In this document: positions 10,158 to 19,451 of the stretch, piece after piece
Numbering within the stretch: position 1 is the stretch's first letter
Layout of the letters: each line of letters starts with the position of its first letter
NCBI RefSeq assembly: GCF_000721105.1
Contig: NZ_JOEV01000009.1
Coordinates: forward strand, 202,524 to 266,523
From: Streptomyces cellulosae
GTDB lineage: Bacteria; Actinomycetota; Actinomycetes; Streptomycetales; Streptomycetaceae
Direction: 5' to 3'
DNA length: 64,000 nucleotides
The notes under the pieces: generated by a model
Told to the model about the DNA's origin: nothing
The model's input: the letters and a program-made list of their open reading frames with translations, nothing else
The model's database searches: none
Made by a program: the position numbers and the translations under genes

Positions 10158-11327
10158 GTGCAACGTCGAGTTGTGTCGGCCGCGTTGGCCACGGCCGCGC
10201 TCCTGCTGACGGCCGGCTGCTCCTCCGACGGCGGAGGGGGATCACCGGACGCCGGTGACAGCGCCGCACCGAGTCGTACGGCGGCGCAAGGGCCCTCGCC
10301 CTCCGGCCAGGCCGCCGAGCCCACTCCCCCCGCCAAGGGCTCGGCGAAGGTGGTGCGCACGGTCGCCGAGGGCCTGAACACCCCGTGGGGCGTGGCCCCG
10401 CTTCCGGACGGCGATCTGCTGGTCTCCTCCCGCGACAAGGGCACGATCACCCGGGTCGACACGCAGTCGGGCAAGAAGACCGAGTTGGGCGAGGTGACCG
10501 GCGTCTCCCCGGCCGGCGAGGGCGGTCTGCTGGGCATCGCGCTCTCCCCGGACTACGCCTCGGACCACATGGTCTACGCGTACTTCACCTCGGCCTCGGA
10601 CAACCGCGTCGTCCGGATGCTGTACGACGAGAAGAAGCCGTCCGGCGAGCAGTTGGGCGCGCCCGACACGATCTTCAAGGGCATCCCCAAGGGCGTGATC
10701 CACAACGGCGGCCGGATCGCCTTCGGCCCGGACCGGATGCTGTACGCGGGCACCGGCGAGAGCGGCGACACCGGACTGTCCCAGAACACCAAGTCCCTGG
10801 GCGGCAAGATCCTCCGGCTGACTCCGGAGGGCGACCCGGCTCCGGGCAACCCGTTCCCGAACTCCCCGGTGTATTCGTTCGGCCACCGCAATGTGCAGGG
10901 TCTGGCCTGGGACTCCAAGCAGCGCCTGTTCGCCGCGGAGTTCGGCCAGGACACCTGGGACGAGCTGAACGCGATCAAGCCGGGCGGTAACTACGGCTGG
11001 CCGGACGCCGAAGGCAGGTCCGACAACTCCGCCTACCGCAACCCGGTGGCCCAGTGGCACACGGACGACGCCTCCCCCAGCGGTGCCGCCTACACCAAGG
11101 GCTCGATCTGGATGGCGGGCCTCAGGGGCCAGCGCCTGTGGCGCATCCCGCTCAAGGGCACCGAGGCCTCGGCCGACCCGCAGGCCTTCCTCCAGGGCGA
11201 GTACGGCCGGCTGCGCACAGTGGTCGCGGCGGGCGGCGACAAGCTGTGGCTGGTGACCAGCAACACGGACGGCCGGGGCAGCCCGAAGACCGGGGACGAC
11301 CGGATCCTGGAGATACAGGTGAACTAG
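10158..11327 (+). CDS. Secreted PQQ-dependent sugar dehydrogenase-like lipoprotein
   Basis: A 389-residue glucose/sorbosone dehydrogenase-type beta-propeller. The N-terminus has two Arg, a hydrophobic stretch and the lipobox LTAGC, so it should be anchored on the outside of the membrane, followed by a Ser/Pro/Ala-rich linker to about residue 60. Family motifs include LNTPWGVAPLPDG, GEGGLLGIALSPDY, VIHNGGRIAFGPD and YSFGHRNVQGLAWD. The GTG at 10158 has GAAGGGA upstream and places the signal peptide correctly. Whether it truly uses PQQ is not shown; many actinomycete members have no tested activity. Confidence 0.85.
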   Translation: MQRRVVSAALATAALLLTAGCSSDGGGGSPDAGDSAAPSRTAAQGPSPSGQAAEPTPPAKGSAKVVRTVAEGLNTPWGVAPLPDGDLLVSSRDKGTITRVDTQSGKKTELGEVTGVSPAGEGGLLGIALSPDYASDHMVYAYFTSASDNRVVRMLYDEKKPSGEQLGAPDTIFKGIPKGVIHNGGRIAFGPDRMLYAGTGESGDTGLSQNTKSLGGKILRLTPEGDPAPGNPFPNSPVYSFGHRNVQGLAWDSKQRLFAAEFGQDTWDELNAIKPGGNYGWPDAEGRSDNSAYRNPVAQWHTDDASPSGAAYTKGSIWMAGLRGQRLWRIPLKGTEASADPQAFLQGEYGRLRTVVAAGGDKLWLVTSNTDGRGSPKTGDDRILEIQVN

Positions 11328-11393
11328 GGGCCTCGTGCTCAAGAGGCACGCCGGCCAGGGGGCTCGCTCCTGCGCGGGCCCGCTCCACCGCGC

Positions 11394-11621
11394 TCATTCC
11401 TCCAGGGAGTCCGCCAGGGGGTCCGCCAGGGGGTCCGCTGGGGAGTCCTCCTCGTCCGGCCTCTGCGGCCGCACGACGACAACCTTGCCGGAGGTGAGGT
11501 CTATCGGACCGCGCCCGGGATCGCCGTCGCCGACGTCCTCCCGGGTCAGCTCCAGCCGGTTCTGTTCGTCGCGGGTGTGCTTGCGGCCGGGTGCGAACAG
11601 CTCCTCGAACATGTTGAACAC
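11394..11621 (-). CDS. Small conserved protein, DUF6191-like
   Basis: A 75-residue protein beginning VFNMFEELFAPGRKHTRDEQ, followed by an acidic stretch and the core GRGPIDLTSGKVVV. I recognise the pattern as a Streptomyces family of unknown function, probably DUF6191. The C-terminus carries an imperfect repeat of ADPLADPLADS. The GTG at 11621 has GGGAGG four bases upstream. It lies 34 bp past the end of the large LuxR regulator gene and may be co-transcribed with it. Confidence 0.75.
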   Translation of the reverse strand: MFNMFEELFAPGRKHTRDEQNRLELTREDVGDGDPGRGPIDLTSGKVVVVRPQRPDEEDSPADPLADPLADSLEE

Positions 11622-11655
11622 GGCGCCTCCCTGCCGGTCTCTTGCAGCGTACGCC

Positions 11656-14600
11656 TCAACCCGGCGTCGGCACCTGGGAAGCGTCGGCGGCGAACAGGTC
11701 CAGCCGATGGGCCACCGCCGCCGCCTCGCCCCGGCCGGAGACGCCGAGTTTGGCCAGGATGTTCGAGACGTGGACGCTGGCCGTCTTCGGGGAGATGAAC
11801 AGTTCCTCGGCTATCTGGCGGTTGGTGCGGCCGGCGGAGACCAGGCGCAGGACGTCGCGTTCCCGGCCGGTCAGGCCGAGGGCACGGGCCGGGTCGTCCG
11901 GAGTGCCGGTCCCGCCCGGGCCTGCCCCGCCACCGGTCCCGGTCCGGCCGCCGTTCAGGGCGAGGGCGCCGGTCAAGGTGAGGCGGGCGCGCCGGGCGAG
12001 GTGGGCGGTGGAGTCGGCGAGGGGACGGGCGCCGAGGTGTTCGGCGACGGTGTGGGCGAGGCGGAGCAGTTCCGTGGCCCGGGCCCGCTCGGGCTCGCCG
12101 CCGCCCGCGAGAAGGGCTTCGGCCAGTCGGTACCGGACGCGGGCGAGGTCGTAGGGGTGCTCCAGGGGTTCGAAAGCGGCGACCACCTCCGACCACAGCT
12201 CGGGGGTGTCCTCCCCCTGCGCGCGGCGCACCTCGGCACGCACCCACTTCTCGACGGCGAGCCAGACGGGCGCGCCCGTGGTGATCTTCTTGACGGCGCC
12301 GAGGATGCGGTCGAGGGCGGCGGCCCGGCCCGGTTCGGCGGCGGGCACGTCGCGGGCTGCGGTCTCGGCCGTGGCGGCGGCCAGCAGGAGCGCCCAGCCG
12401 TAACGCTGGGTGCCGGGCGGGATGCCGGACTCCAGGATCCGGTCCAGTTCGGCGCGGGCGTCGGGCAGGCGGCCCTCCCCGGCGGCCACCGCGATCGCGA
12501 TCCTGGCGAGGGGCAGGGCTTGCTGCGGCGTGGGGTCGTGGGTGCCGTAGTAGGCGCGGGCAGCGGTCAGATGGGCGGCGGCACCGGACAGGTCGCCCCG
12601 GACCAGGGCGAGGTTGGCCAGGCGGAGGGCACCGGAGCCCTGCGGCTTGGCGCTGTGGCCCACCCGCAGCGCGTTCTCGGCGGCCTCGGCGGCCTCGTCC
12701 CAGCGGCCGAGCGCGAACAGCGAGTCGGACAGGTTGCCCCAGATCCACGCCTCGGAGTCCAGCAGGCCGAACTTCCGGGTGTGGGCGATGCCCGCCTCCA
12801 GGATCGGCACCGCCTCCCGGGAGCGGCCGACGGCCTCCAGCTCCGAGGGCAGATTGACATGGGCGCGACTGGCCACATAGGTCATGCCCTCCTCGACGGC
12901 CCGCTCCTTGACCTCGTGCAGCTCGGCCAGCCCGGCCTCCACGTCGCCGGCGTCGACCATCAGGCAGCCGAGGGTCAGGCGGGCGTTCAGCTCGATCTCT
13001 CGGGCGCCTACCATGCGCGCGTACTCGACGGCCCGCTCGGCCGCCGAGAAGGCCTCGGGGCCGGGTTCGTGCAGCATCGCCCAGTTGGCCACCGTGGACA
13101 GCACCTCGGCGTGCACCTCGGACGGCGGCAGTCCGCGGACCAGGTCCTGGGCGGTGGCCAGCTCCTGCCAGCCGTCGCCCCGGGCCTGTGCCTGGACCAG
13201 CCGGGAGCGCTGGACCCAGAACCAGGCGGCGCGCAGCGGGTCCCCTTCGTCCTCCAGCAGCCGCAGTGCCCGTTTGATGATCTTCAGGGCGCGTTCGCGT
13301 TCCCCGCACAGCCGGCCGGCGACGGCGGCCTCGGCCATCAGGTCGAGGTAGCGCAGCGGGGTGGTGGCGGGGTCGCAGCCGCCGCAGGGCGGGTAGACCT
13401 CGATGCAGTCGACGGGGCGCAGTCGGGCGCGCACGTCCTCGGGGGCGGTGTCCCACAGCTCCATCGCGCGTTCCAGCAGCCGCAGTTGCTCGGAGTAGGC
13501 GTGCCGGCGGCGGGCGGTGACGGAGGCGTCCAGGACGGCGGGCAGGGCCTTGGCGGGGTCGTGGGCGTGGTACCAGTAGCTGGCCAGGCGCATCACGCGT
13601 TCGTCTGCGGGGACCAGCGTGGGGTCGGCCTCCAGGGCTTCGGCGAAGCGGCGGTTGAGGCGGGAGCGTTCGCCGGGCAGCAGGTCGTCGCTGACGGCCT
13701 CGCGGACCAGGGAGTGCCGGAAGCGGTAGCCGTCGCCGCCGGGTGCGGCGAGCAGGATGTTGGCGCCGACGGCGGCGCGCAGGGCCTCGATGAGGTCGTC
13801 CTCGGCGAGCCCGGCGACGGCGGCGAGCAGCCGGTACTCGACGGTGGAGCCGCCCTCGGCCACGATCCGGGCGACCCGCTGGGCGCTCTCCGGGAGCCCC
13901 TCGACGCGGACCAGAAGCAGGTCGCGCAGGGAGTCGGTGAGGCCGGTGCGGCAGCCCTCGTGGGCGGCGACGGCGAGTTCCTCGACGAAGAAGGCGTTGC
14001 CGTCGGTGCGTTCGAAGATGTCGTCGACCTGGGCCGGGTCGGGTTCGGCGGCGAGGATGCCGGCGATCTGCCGGCCGACCTCCGCCCGGTTGAAGCGGCC
14101 GAGCTCGATCCGACGGATCGTGCGCAGCCGGTCGAGTTCGGCGAGCAGGGGGCGCAGCGGGTGGCGGCGGTGGATGTCGTCGGCGCGGTAGGTGGCGAGG
14201 ATGACCAGACGGCCGGTGCGCAGGGTGCGGAACAGGTAGGCGAGGAGGTGGCGGGTGGAGGCGTCGGCCCAGTGCAGGTCCTCCAGGACGACGACGACCG
14301 TACGGTCCGCGGCGACGCGTTCCAGCAGCCGGGCGGTGAGTTCGAAGAGGCGGGCCGTGCCCTCCTCGTCGTGGCGGCCGAGGGGCGCCTCGCCGAGTTC
14401 GGGCAGCAGCCGGGCCAGTTCCTCCTCCTGACCGGCGGCCGCGGCGGCGAGTTCGTCGGGCAGTTCACGGCGCAGGGCGCGCAGGGCGGTGGAGAAGGGG
14501 GCGAACGGCAGTCCGTCGGCGCCGATCTCCACGCAGCCGCCCAGTGCGACGACGGCTCCACCTCGGCAGGCTGCGGTGGCGAACTCCTCCACCAGGCGGG

Positions 14601-14748
14601 TCTTGCCGACCCCGGCCTCGCCGCCGAGCAGCAACGCCTGCGGCTCACCGGCGGCGGCACGGGCGAGCGCGTCGTTCAACATCTCCAACTCGTCGCCGCG
14701 GCCGACGAACACGGGACTGACGGACATGGTCTCCACGGCCCCGAGCAT
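11656..14748 (-). CDS. Large ATP-binding LuxR-type (LAL) transcriptional regulator
   Basis: A regulator of about 1,030 residues. An AAA-type ATPase module near the N-terminus carries Walker A GGEAGVGKTRL (about residues 42-52) and Walker B VVVVLEDLHWAD. A long helical middle, probably TPR-like, follows. The last 65 residues are a LuxR helix-turn-helix: LTGRERDVLRLVSAGRTNRQIAEELF. Such proteins activate catabolic or secondary-metabolism genes on binding an inducer. The start is uncertain: the conserved core begins MSVSPVFVGRGDE at 14727; I chose the ATG at 14748, and in-frame codons extend to 14979 through a low-complexity Ala/Pro stretch. No target is evident from neighbours. Confidence 0.88.
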   Translation of the reverse strand: MLGAVETMSVSPVFVGRGDELEMLNDALARAAAGEPQALLLGGEAGVGKTRLVEEFATAACRGGAVVALGGCVEIGADGLPFAPFSTALRALRRELPDELAAAAAGQEEELARLLPELGEAPLGRHDEEGTARLFELTARLLERVAADRTVVVVLEDLHWADASTRHLLAYLFRTLRTGRLVILATYRADDIHRRHPLRPLLAELDRLRTIRRIELGRFNRAEVGRQIAGILAAEPDPAQVDDIFERTDGNAFFVEELAVAAHEGCRTGLTDSLRDLLLVRVEGLPESAQRVARIVAEGGSTVEYRLLAAVAGLAEDDLIEALRAAVGANILLAAPGGDGYRFRHSLVREAVSDDLLPGERSRLNRRFAEALEADPTLVPADERVMRLASYWYHAHDPAKALPAVLDASVTARRRHAYSEQLRLLERAMELWDTAPEDVRARLRPVDCIEVYPPCGGCDPATTPLRYLDLMAEAAVAGRLCGERERALKIIKRALRLLEDEGDPLRAAWFWVQRSRLVQAQARGDGWQELATAQDLVRGLPPSEVHAEVLSTVANWAMLHEPGPEAFSAAERAVEYARMVGAREIELNARLTLGCLMVDAGDVEAGLAELHEVKERAVEEGMTYVASRAHVNLPSELEAVGRSREAVPILEAGIAHTRKFGLLDSEAWIWGNLSDSLFALGRWDEAAEAAENALRVGHSAKPQGSGALRLANLALVRGDLSGAAAHLTAARAYYGTHDPTPQQALPLARIAIAVAAGEGRLPDARAELDRILESGIPPGTQRYGWALLLAAATAETAARDVPAAEPGRAAALDRILGAVKKITTGAPVWLAVEKWVRAEVRRAQGEDTPELWSEVVAAFEPLEHPYDLARVRYRLAEALLAGGGEPERARATELLRLAHTVAEHLGARPLADSTAHLARRARLTLTGALALNGGRTGTGGGAGPGGTGTPDDPARALGLTGRERDVLRLVSAGRTNRQIAEELFISPKTASVHVSNILAKLGVSGRGEAAAVAHRLDLFAADASQVPTPG

Positions 14749-14975
14749 CGCACGCAGGTCCGACTCCACGGCACCGGTTTTCCCGCCGGGCCCGACCGCG
14801 ACGGCCGTCCTGGCAGGAACGGCCGCCGCGGGTTTCGGGCGGCGAACAGCGGGATCGGTCGGCGCCGCGACCCCGTGCGCGGTGGCACCGGCCTCGGCGT
14901 CCCGCACCGCGACCCCGGAGGCAGCCGCCCTGCAGGCGAACGGCCCCGTGAGGTCGCCTGCCCGGGCACCGCCGT

Positions 14976-15161
14976 TCACGCCGTGCGGGCGAACCGGTGC
15001 CGGTGCGGGCCGTCGGTATGCGAGGCGGTCTCCGCCTGGCGCCGGGCGGCTTCGCGGCGGGCGGCGCGGTTGCCGCGGGCGGCCTGGCGGGCCAGGCGCT
15101 CCTGGTCGGCCCGGCGGATGAGGTCGGCGGAGCGGAGTTGCTGGAGCTCGTACTCGTACAT
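14976..15161 (-). CDS. Small basic helical protein, function unknown
   Basis: A 61-residue protein beginning MYEYELQQLRSADLIRRADQ, very rich in Arg and Ala and likely one long helix with a His/Arg tail. The ATG at 15161 has GAGGGA nine bases upstream; a longer in-frame reading to 15257 has no such support. It precedes the LuxR regulator gene on the same strand. Similar small proteins are common in Streptomyces but I know no function. Confidence 0.65.
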   Translation of the reverse strand: MYEYELQQLRSADLIRRADQERLARQAARGNRAARREAARRQAETASHTDGPHRHRFARTA

Positions 15162-15288
15162 GGCGGGTCCCTCGTGAGGTCGGTTTCGGCTTCGCTCGTT
15201 GCGATGCCTCAACCTTCGTCTCCCAGGTGGGTCCGCCACATCGGGAGAGTTCCGCATCTTCGGGGGCGCCCGGGGCCTTAGACGCGCG

Positions 15289-15341
15289 TGAGGGGCCTCA
15301 GAAGCTCCGTAAGGTGCTTACGGATGCCCTAAGACCCCTCA
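15289..15341 (-). terminator. Nested hairpin after the membrane-protein gene
   Basis: Outer arms TGAGGGG and CCCCTCA enclose an inner perfect stem TCCGTAAG/CTTACGGA (15306-15324). It lies 13 bp beyond the stop of the gene ending at 15354, so a terminator is the natural reading. Confidence 0.75.
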
Positions 15342-15353
15342 GGACCCGCGGCG

Positions 15354-15968
15354 TCAGCCCGCGGACGGCAGCCCGAGCAGGACGTCGGTGTACTTCAGGA
15401 CGGCCAGCAGCAGGCCGATGACGCCGAGCGCGACACCGCCCCAGGAGACCGACTTGATCCACGCGGCCTGCGGCTTGCCGGGGGCCCCGAACGCGGGACG
15501 GGCGAGCACCACGACACCGACGACCAGGGCGAGGAGCGCGAAGGCTCCGCCCCACAGCGCGGTCGCGTGCCAGGCGTCGCCGTAGCCCTCGTCGAGCAAC
15601 TTGTTGATGTTGCCGGAGGTCGAGGACTGTGCGCCCAGCTGACCGATGAGCGACTGGCGCGCGGACGCGACCGTGCCGACCCAGCTGCCGGTCAGCGACA
15701 CGAGGCCGAGCGCCGCGGACACGACCGCACCCGCCCCCTGGCCGACACCGGAGGAAAGCTCGCCCTCGGTCTCGCCCGCGGCGAGAACCTCCGCGGCCTC
15801 GGCGGGCTCGGCGGCCTCGGTGTCCGTGTTCCCGTCCGCGGCGTCGACGCCGCCTTCGGCTTCGGACTGCGTCACCTCGTCGGTCTTGGTGACGTCCACC
15901 TTCTCCTCGTCGGTCGTGGTCTCGGCACCCGTGGTGGCGCCGGTCTCGTCAGCTGTCTTGGTTCCCAT
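15354..15968 (-). CDS. Membrane protein with acidic N-terminal tail, unknown function
   Basis: A 204-residue protein. The first 75 residues are strongly acidic and Thr/Ala/Glu-rich, probably disordered. About three hydrophobic segments follow: GAGAVVSAALGLVSLTG, a central LWGGAFALLALVVGVVVLA, and a C-terminal GVALGVIGLLLAVLKY. The ATG at 15968 gives MGTKTADETGATTG; no strong ribosome site is visible. I do not recognise the family. It is followed by a clear hairpin terminator and is probably transcribed alone. Confidence 0.72.
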   Translation of the reverse strand: MGTKTADETGATTGAETTTDEEKVDVTKTDEVTQSEAEGGVDAADGNTDTEAAEPAEAAEVLAAGETEGELSSGVGQGAGAVVSAALGLVSLTGSWVGTVASARQSLIGQLGAQSSTSGNINKLLDEGYGDAWHATALWGGAFALLALVVGVVVLARPAFGAPGKPQAAWIKSVSWGGVALGVIGLLLAVLKYTDVLLGLPSAG

Positions 15969-16003
15969 GGTGCGCACCGTACGGATCCTGTCTGAGAAGT
16001 TTC

Positions 16004-16579
16004 TTAATGATCGCTGTGAGCGGCACGCGCCCGTACCGCGCGCCATTCGGGGGCGAGGATCGACCACACCTCGAGGTCGAGTCGTACGCCGTGGTGCGGG
16101 TGGCTCTCCCGCCGCACCCCTTCCCGGGTCATCCCCAGGCGCCGGGCCACGTTCAGGCTGGCCTGGTTGTCCACGGCCGCGATCCACTCGACCCGGTGGA
16201 TGCCGCGCTCCTCGACCGCGAAGTCGATCAGGACGCGCATCGCCCGGGTGACCAGGCCGCGTCCGGTGCCGGCGGGTTCCAGCCAGCAGCCGACCTCGCA
16301 GTTGCCCCTGTCCGCGTCGAAGTTCAGGAAGAGCACGCCGCCGACGAGCTCGCCCCGCAGCCACAGTCCGTGCAGGGAGGCCGTGTCCGCGGCGCGCAGG
16401 TCGGCGTACCGCTGGAGCATGGCCCGGGCGGAGGCCACGTCGGTCTCTTTCGACCCGAAGGCGATGAACCGCCCGATGAACTCCCGCCCCCGGTCCAGGT
16501 GTGCGAGGAACTCCTCGGCGTGCCACGGCTCCAGTGGCCGCAGTTCGGCGCCGTCGTCACCCAGGGATATCGCGTACAT
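16004..16579 (-). CDS. GNAT-family N-acetyltransferase (RimJ/RimL type)
   Basis: A 191-residue acetyltransferase starting MYAISLGDDGAELRPL. The acetyl-CoA pattern is LEPAGTGRGLVTRAMRVL and the RimJ-like C-terminal half shows IAAVDNQASLNVARRLGMTREGVRRE. The usual targets of this branch are protein N-termini or small amines; no substrate can be assigned. Its start lies inside the end of the MMPL gene, overlapping by 23 bp, which suggests translational coupling in one transcript. Confidence 0.85.
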   Translation of the reverse strand: MYAISLGDDGAELRPLEPWHAEEFLAHLDRGREFIGRFIAFGSKETDVASARAMLQRYADLRAADTASLHGLWLRGELVGGVLFLNFDADRGNCEVGCWLEPAGTGRGLVTRAMRVLIDFAVEERGIHRVEWIAAVDNQASLNVARRLGMTREGVRRESHPHHGVRLDLEVWSILAPEWRAVRARAAHSDH

Positions 16580-18803
16580 CCCGTTCTTCCCGCCCCTTCG
16601 CCAGTACGTCCGCCACCTCGGCGTCCGTCGCGGCGGCCAGCCTCTCATGGGCGGCGCGGCACTCGGGCGGCTCGATGCTGATGTGGGGCATACGGCGGTC
16701 CAGCCAGCGCGGCAGCCACCAGTTGGCGCCGCCGAGCAGATGCATCAGGGCGGGCACGAGCAGCGTACGGAGCACGAAGGCGTCCAGGGCGACGGCGGCG
16801 GCCAGCCCTATGCCGAACATGGCGATGACGCGGTCACCGCTGAGGACGAAGGCGAGGAAGACGGAGATCATGATGATCGCGGCGGAGTTGATCACCCGGC
16901 TGGTCTCCGCGAGGCCCACCCGGACGGCCCGCCGGTTGTCGCCGGTCTCCAGCCACTCCTCGTACATCCGGCTGACCAGGAACACCTGGTAGTCCATGGA
17001 GAGCCCGAAGAGCACGGACACCATGATCACGGGGAGGAAGGGCTCGATCGGGCCGGCGCGGCCGAGGCCGAGCAGTTCGCTCCCCCAGCCCCACTGGAAG
17101 ATCGCGACGACGACTCCGAAGGCGGCGGCGACGGCGGCCACGTTCATCGCGGCGGCCTTCAGCGGGATGCCGACGGACCGGAAGGCGAGCAGGAGCAGCA
17201 GACAGCCCAGGCCGATGACCACGCCGACGAACACGGGCAGCTTGCCGACGATGATGTCGGCGAAGTCGTCGTAGCCGGCCGTCACCCCGCCGACCTGTAT
17301 GTCGAGGGAGGTGCCGGTCTCGGCGCGGGGCAGCACCTCGGTCCGCAGCCGGTCGACGAGGTCGCTGGTCCTCTGGGACTGCGGCGGCGAGTCGGGGACG
17401 ATCGTGAAGTACGCCGTGTCCCCGCCGGTGTCGTATGTCACCGGGGTCACCGACGCGATGCCGTCGGTGGTGCGGATGGTCGCGTCGAGGTTGTCGAGGA
17501 GGAGTTTGTCCTCGGCCCCGTCGACGTGGGTGACCAGGGTCAGCGGGCCGTTCACCCCGGGGCCGAAACCCTCCGCGAGGAGGTCGTAGGCCTGCCGGGT
17601 GGTGGACGCCTGCGGGTTGTTGCCCTGGTCGGAGGTGCCCAGGCGGAGGGAGAGCGTGGGCAGGGCCAGGACGGTGATGACGGACAGGGCGAGACCGCCG
17701 AGCACCTTGGGGTGGCGTTCCACGAACGCGGACCAGCGGGCGGCGAACCCGGTCGGCACTTCGGGTTGCGGACCGTGCGCCACGAGGTGCTGCCGTTCGC
17801 GCCGGCTCAGGGCGCGCTCTTTGATGAGGGACAGCAGGGCGGGCAGCAGGGTCACGGAGGCCGCGACGGTGAGGACGACGGTCAGCGAGGCGGCGATCGC
17901 GACGCCGTTGAGGAAGCCGAGCCGCAGGATCAGCATCCCCAGCAGGGCGATGCAAACGGTGGCACCCGCGAAGACGACCGCCCGCCCGGTGGTGGCGACG
18001 GCGTTGGTGACCGCCTCGGTGACGGTCAGGCCCCGTTTCAGTCCACGCCGGTGTCTGGTGACGATGAAGAGGGCGTAGTCGATGCCGACGCCGAGCCCGA
18101 TCAGCATGCCGAGCATGGGCGCGAAGTCGGCGACGGTCATGACGTGTCCGAGCAGCACGATCCCGGCGTACGCGGCGCCGACGCTCACCAGCGCGGTGGC
18201 GATGGGCAGCAGCGAGGCGGCGAGCGAGCCGAAGGCGAGGAACAGCACGACCGCGGCGACGGCCACGCCGACCGCCTCGACCAGGTTCCCGCCCGACGAC
18301 TCGGTGAGGCCTATCGCGCTGCCGCCGAGCTCCACGCTCAGCCCGTCGGCCTCGGCGTCCTCGGCCGCCCGCACCACGGCCTGCGCCTGGCCCGGGTCGA
18401 GGTCCTCGGCTGGCTTGTCGAAGGTGACCGTGGCGTACGCCGTGTGCCCGTCGGCGCTGATCCGGGCGGTGCCCGGTCCGTCGTAGGGCCCGGTGACGGC
18501 GGCGACCCCGGGCAGGCCCTCGATCCGGTCGAGGGTACGGGTCATGGTCTGTTCGACGTCGGCGGCCCGGACGGTGCCCGACGTGGTGTGCCAGACGACG
18601 GTGTCGCTGTCGCCGCCGAGGCCCGGGAACCCGGACCGCAGCAGCTGGGTGGCCTGGCCCGACTCGGTGCCGGGGACCTCGTAGTCGTTGGAGTACGCGG
18701 TTCCGGTGACGAGGGCGGCGGTGCCGACCGCGCCGAGGGTGAGGAACCACAGCAGGACGACGACCAGACGGTGCCGGACACACCAGCGCGCGAGGGCTGC
18801 CAC
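16557..18803 (-). CDS. MMPL/RND-family membrane exporter
   Basis: A 748-residue polytopic protein with the two-fold RND layout: one N-terminal membrane helix, a first external loop, a five-helix block with GLGVGIDYALFIVTRHRRG (the conserved intramembrane Asp-Tyr), a second external loop and a second block with LFGLSMDYQVFLVSR. Members in actinomycetes move lipids or drugs using the proton gradient. I chose the GTG at 18803 because GGGAG lies seven bases upstream. The stop overlaps the downstream acetyltransferase gene. The region upstream has four 10-bp phased repeats that could bind a regulator. Confidence 0.9.
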   Translation of the reverse strand: MAALARWCVRHRLVVVLLWFLTLGAVGTAALVTGTAYSNDYEVPGTESGQATQLLRSGFPGLGGDSDTVVWHTTSGTVRAADVEQTMTRTLDRIEGLPGVAAVTGPYDGPGTARISADGHTAYATVTFDKPAEDLDPGQAQAVVRAAEDAEADGLSVELGGSAIGLTESSGGNLVEAVGVAVAAVVLFLAFGSLAASLLPIATALVSVGAAYAGIVLLGHVMTVADFAPMLGMLIGLGVGIDYALFIVTRHRRGLKRGLTVTEAVTNAVATTGRAVVFAGATVCIALLGMLILRLGFLNGVAIAASLTVVLTVAASVTLLPALLSLIKERALSRRERQHLVAHGPQPEVPTGFAARWSAFVERHPKVLGGLALSVITVLALPTLSLRLGTSDQGNNPQASTTRQAYDLLAEGFGPGVNGPLTLVTHVDGAEDKLLLDNLDATIRTTDGIASVTPVTYDTGGDTAYFTIVPDSPPQSQRTSDLVDRLRTEVLPRAETGTSLDIQVGGVTAGYDDFADIIVGKLPVFVGVVIGLGCLLLLLAFRSVGIPLKAAAMNVAAVAAAFGVVVAIFQWGWGSELLGLGRAGPIEPFLPVIMVSVLFGLSMDYQVFLVSRMYEEWLETGDNRRAVRVGLAETSRVINSAAIIMISVFLAFVLSGDRVIAMFGIGLAAAVALDAFVLRTLLVPALMHLLGGANWWLPRWLDRRMPHISIEPPECRAAHERLAAATDAEVADVLAKGREERDVRDIPG

Positions 18804-18860
18804 GAACGAGCTCCCAGGGGACTGTATGAGGATCTTTGACCGGGAGCAGTCGTTCATTTC

Positions 18861-18900
18861 ACTGCATGAACTTCATGACACCTCATGACACTTCATGAGG
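18861..18900. repeat. Four 10-bp phased repeats upstream of the MMPL gene
   Basis: Four consecutive decamers share the core CATGA at exactly the same offset; three contain the palindrome TCATGA at 18873, 18883 and 18893. One helical turn of spacing places every copy on the same face of the DNA. The block is 58 bp upstream of the MMPL start and is a good operator candidate. Confidence 0.7.
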
Positions 18901-19034
18901 TGAACGGCCCGCAAAGAACGCATGAGCAATGTGAAGAACACTCTCGCAGCACGAGGTGATCGCTTACGGCTTTCATCGGCCTGTTCACAGGAATGGGAGC
19001 CAGATCACAGGACAGTAACGACGACTCTGTCACC

Positions 19035-19412
19035 TCAGTCGAACTGGTCGCCCCACGCCATCACCATCACCCCCGCGACCAGCAGCCACAGGGCCCGCCG
19101 GGTGCGTCCCCGGGAGCCGAGGAGCGACGCCAGCGCGCACACGGCGGCACCGCCGGCGTAGGCGGCAGGGACGAGGGCCGGCGCCGCGCGGGTGAGCCGG
19201 AGCGTCGCCGCGGCCACGCCGGCGAGGGCGAGCAGGACTCCGGTCCCGGCAGCCGCCCAGCGGGCTCGCCGCGCCTCCTGTTCCGTCGACGGGAAATCCG
19301 GGTGCGGGGCGGACGCGGGCGCTGCTAGCGTCCCGGCGTCCGTCGTCTCCGGCACATCGCCGCCGACCGAAGCAGGTGCATTGAATGAAGGTCCGACCGA
19401 GCTCCTACGCAT
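19035..19412 (-). CDS. Small membrane protein, unknown function
   Basis: A 125-residue protein. A polar N-terminal 48 residues is followed by three hydrophobic segments (GTGVLLALAGVAAATLRL, LVPAAYAGGAAVCALASLL and ALWLLVAGVMVMAWG). The ATG at 19412 has AGGGGAAAGAG immediately upstream. It is divergent from the methyltransferase gene with only 39 bp between starts. I do not recognise a named family. Confidence 0.7.
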   Translation of the reverse strand: MRRSSVGPSFNAPASVGGDVPETTDAGTLAAPASAPHPDFPSTEQEARRARWAAAGTGVLLALAGVAAATLRLTRAAPALVPAAYAGGAAVCALASLLGSRGRTRRALWLLVAGVMVMAWGDQFD

Positions 19413-19451
19413 CTCTTTCCCCTACGAAGGACACAAGGAGCCCGTTCACCG

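Noticed and set aside
11335..15177. 1,280-codon plus-strand frame opposite the LuxR regulator
   Set aside because: It mirrors the regulator's codon pattern and has no domain of its own.
16167..18839. 890-codon plus-strand frame opposite the MMPL gene
   Set aside because: It is Gly/Asp/Glu/His-rich, with no recognisable fold, and antisense to a certain transporter.
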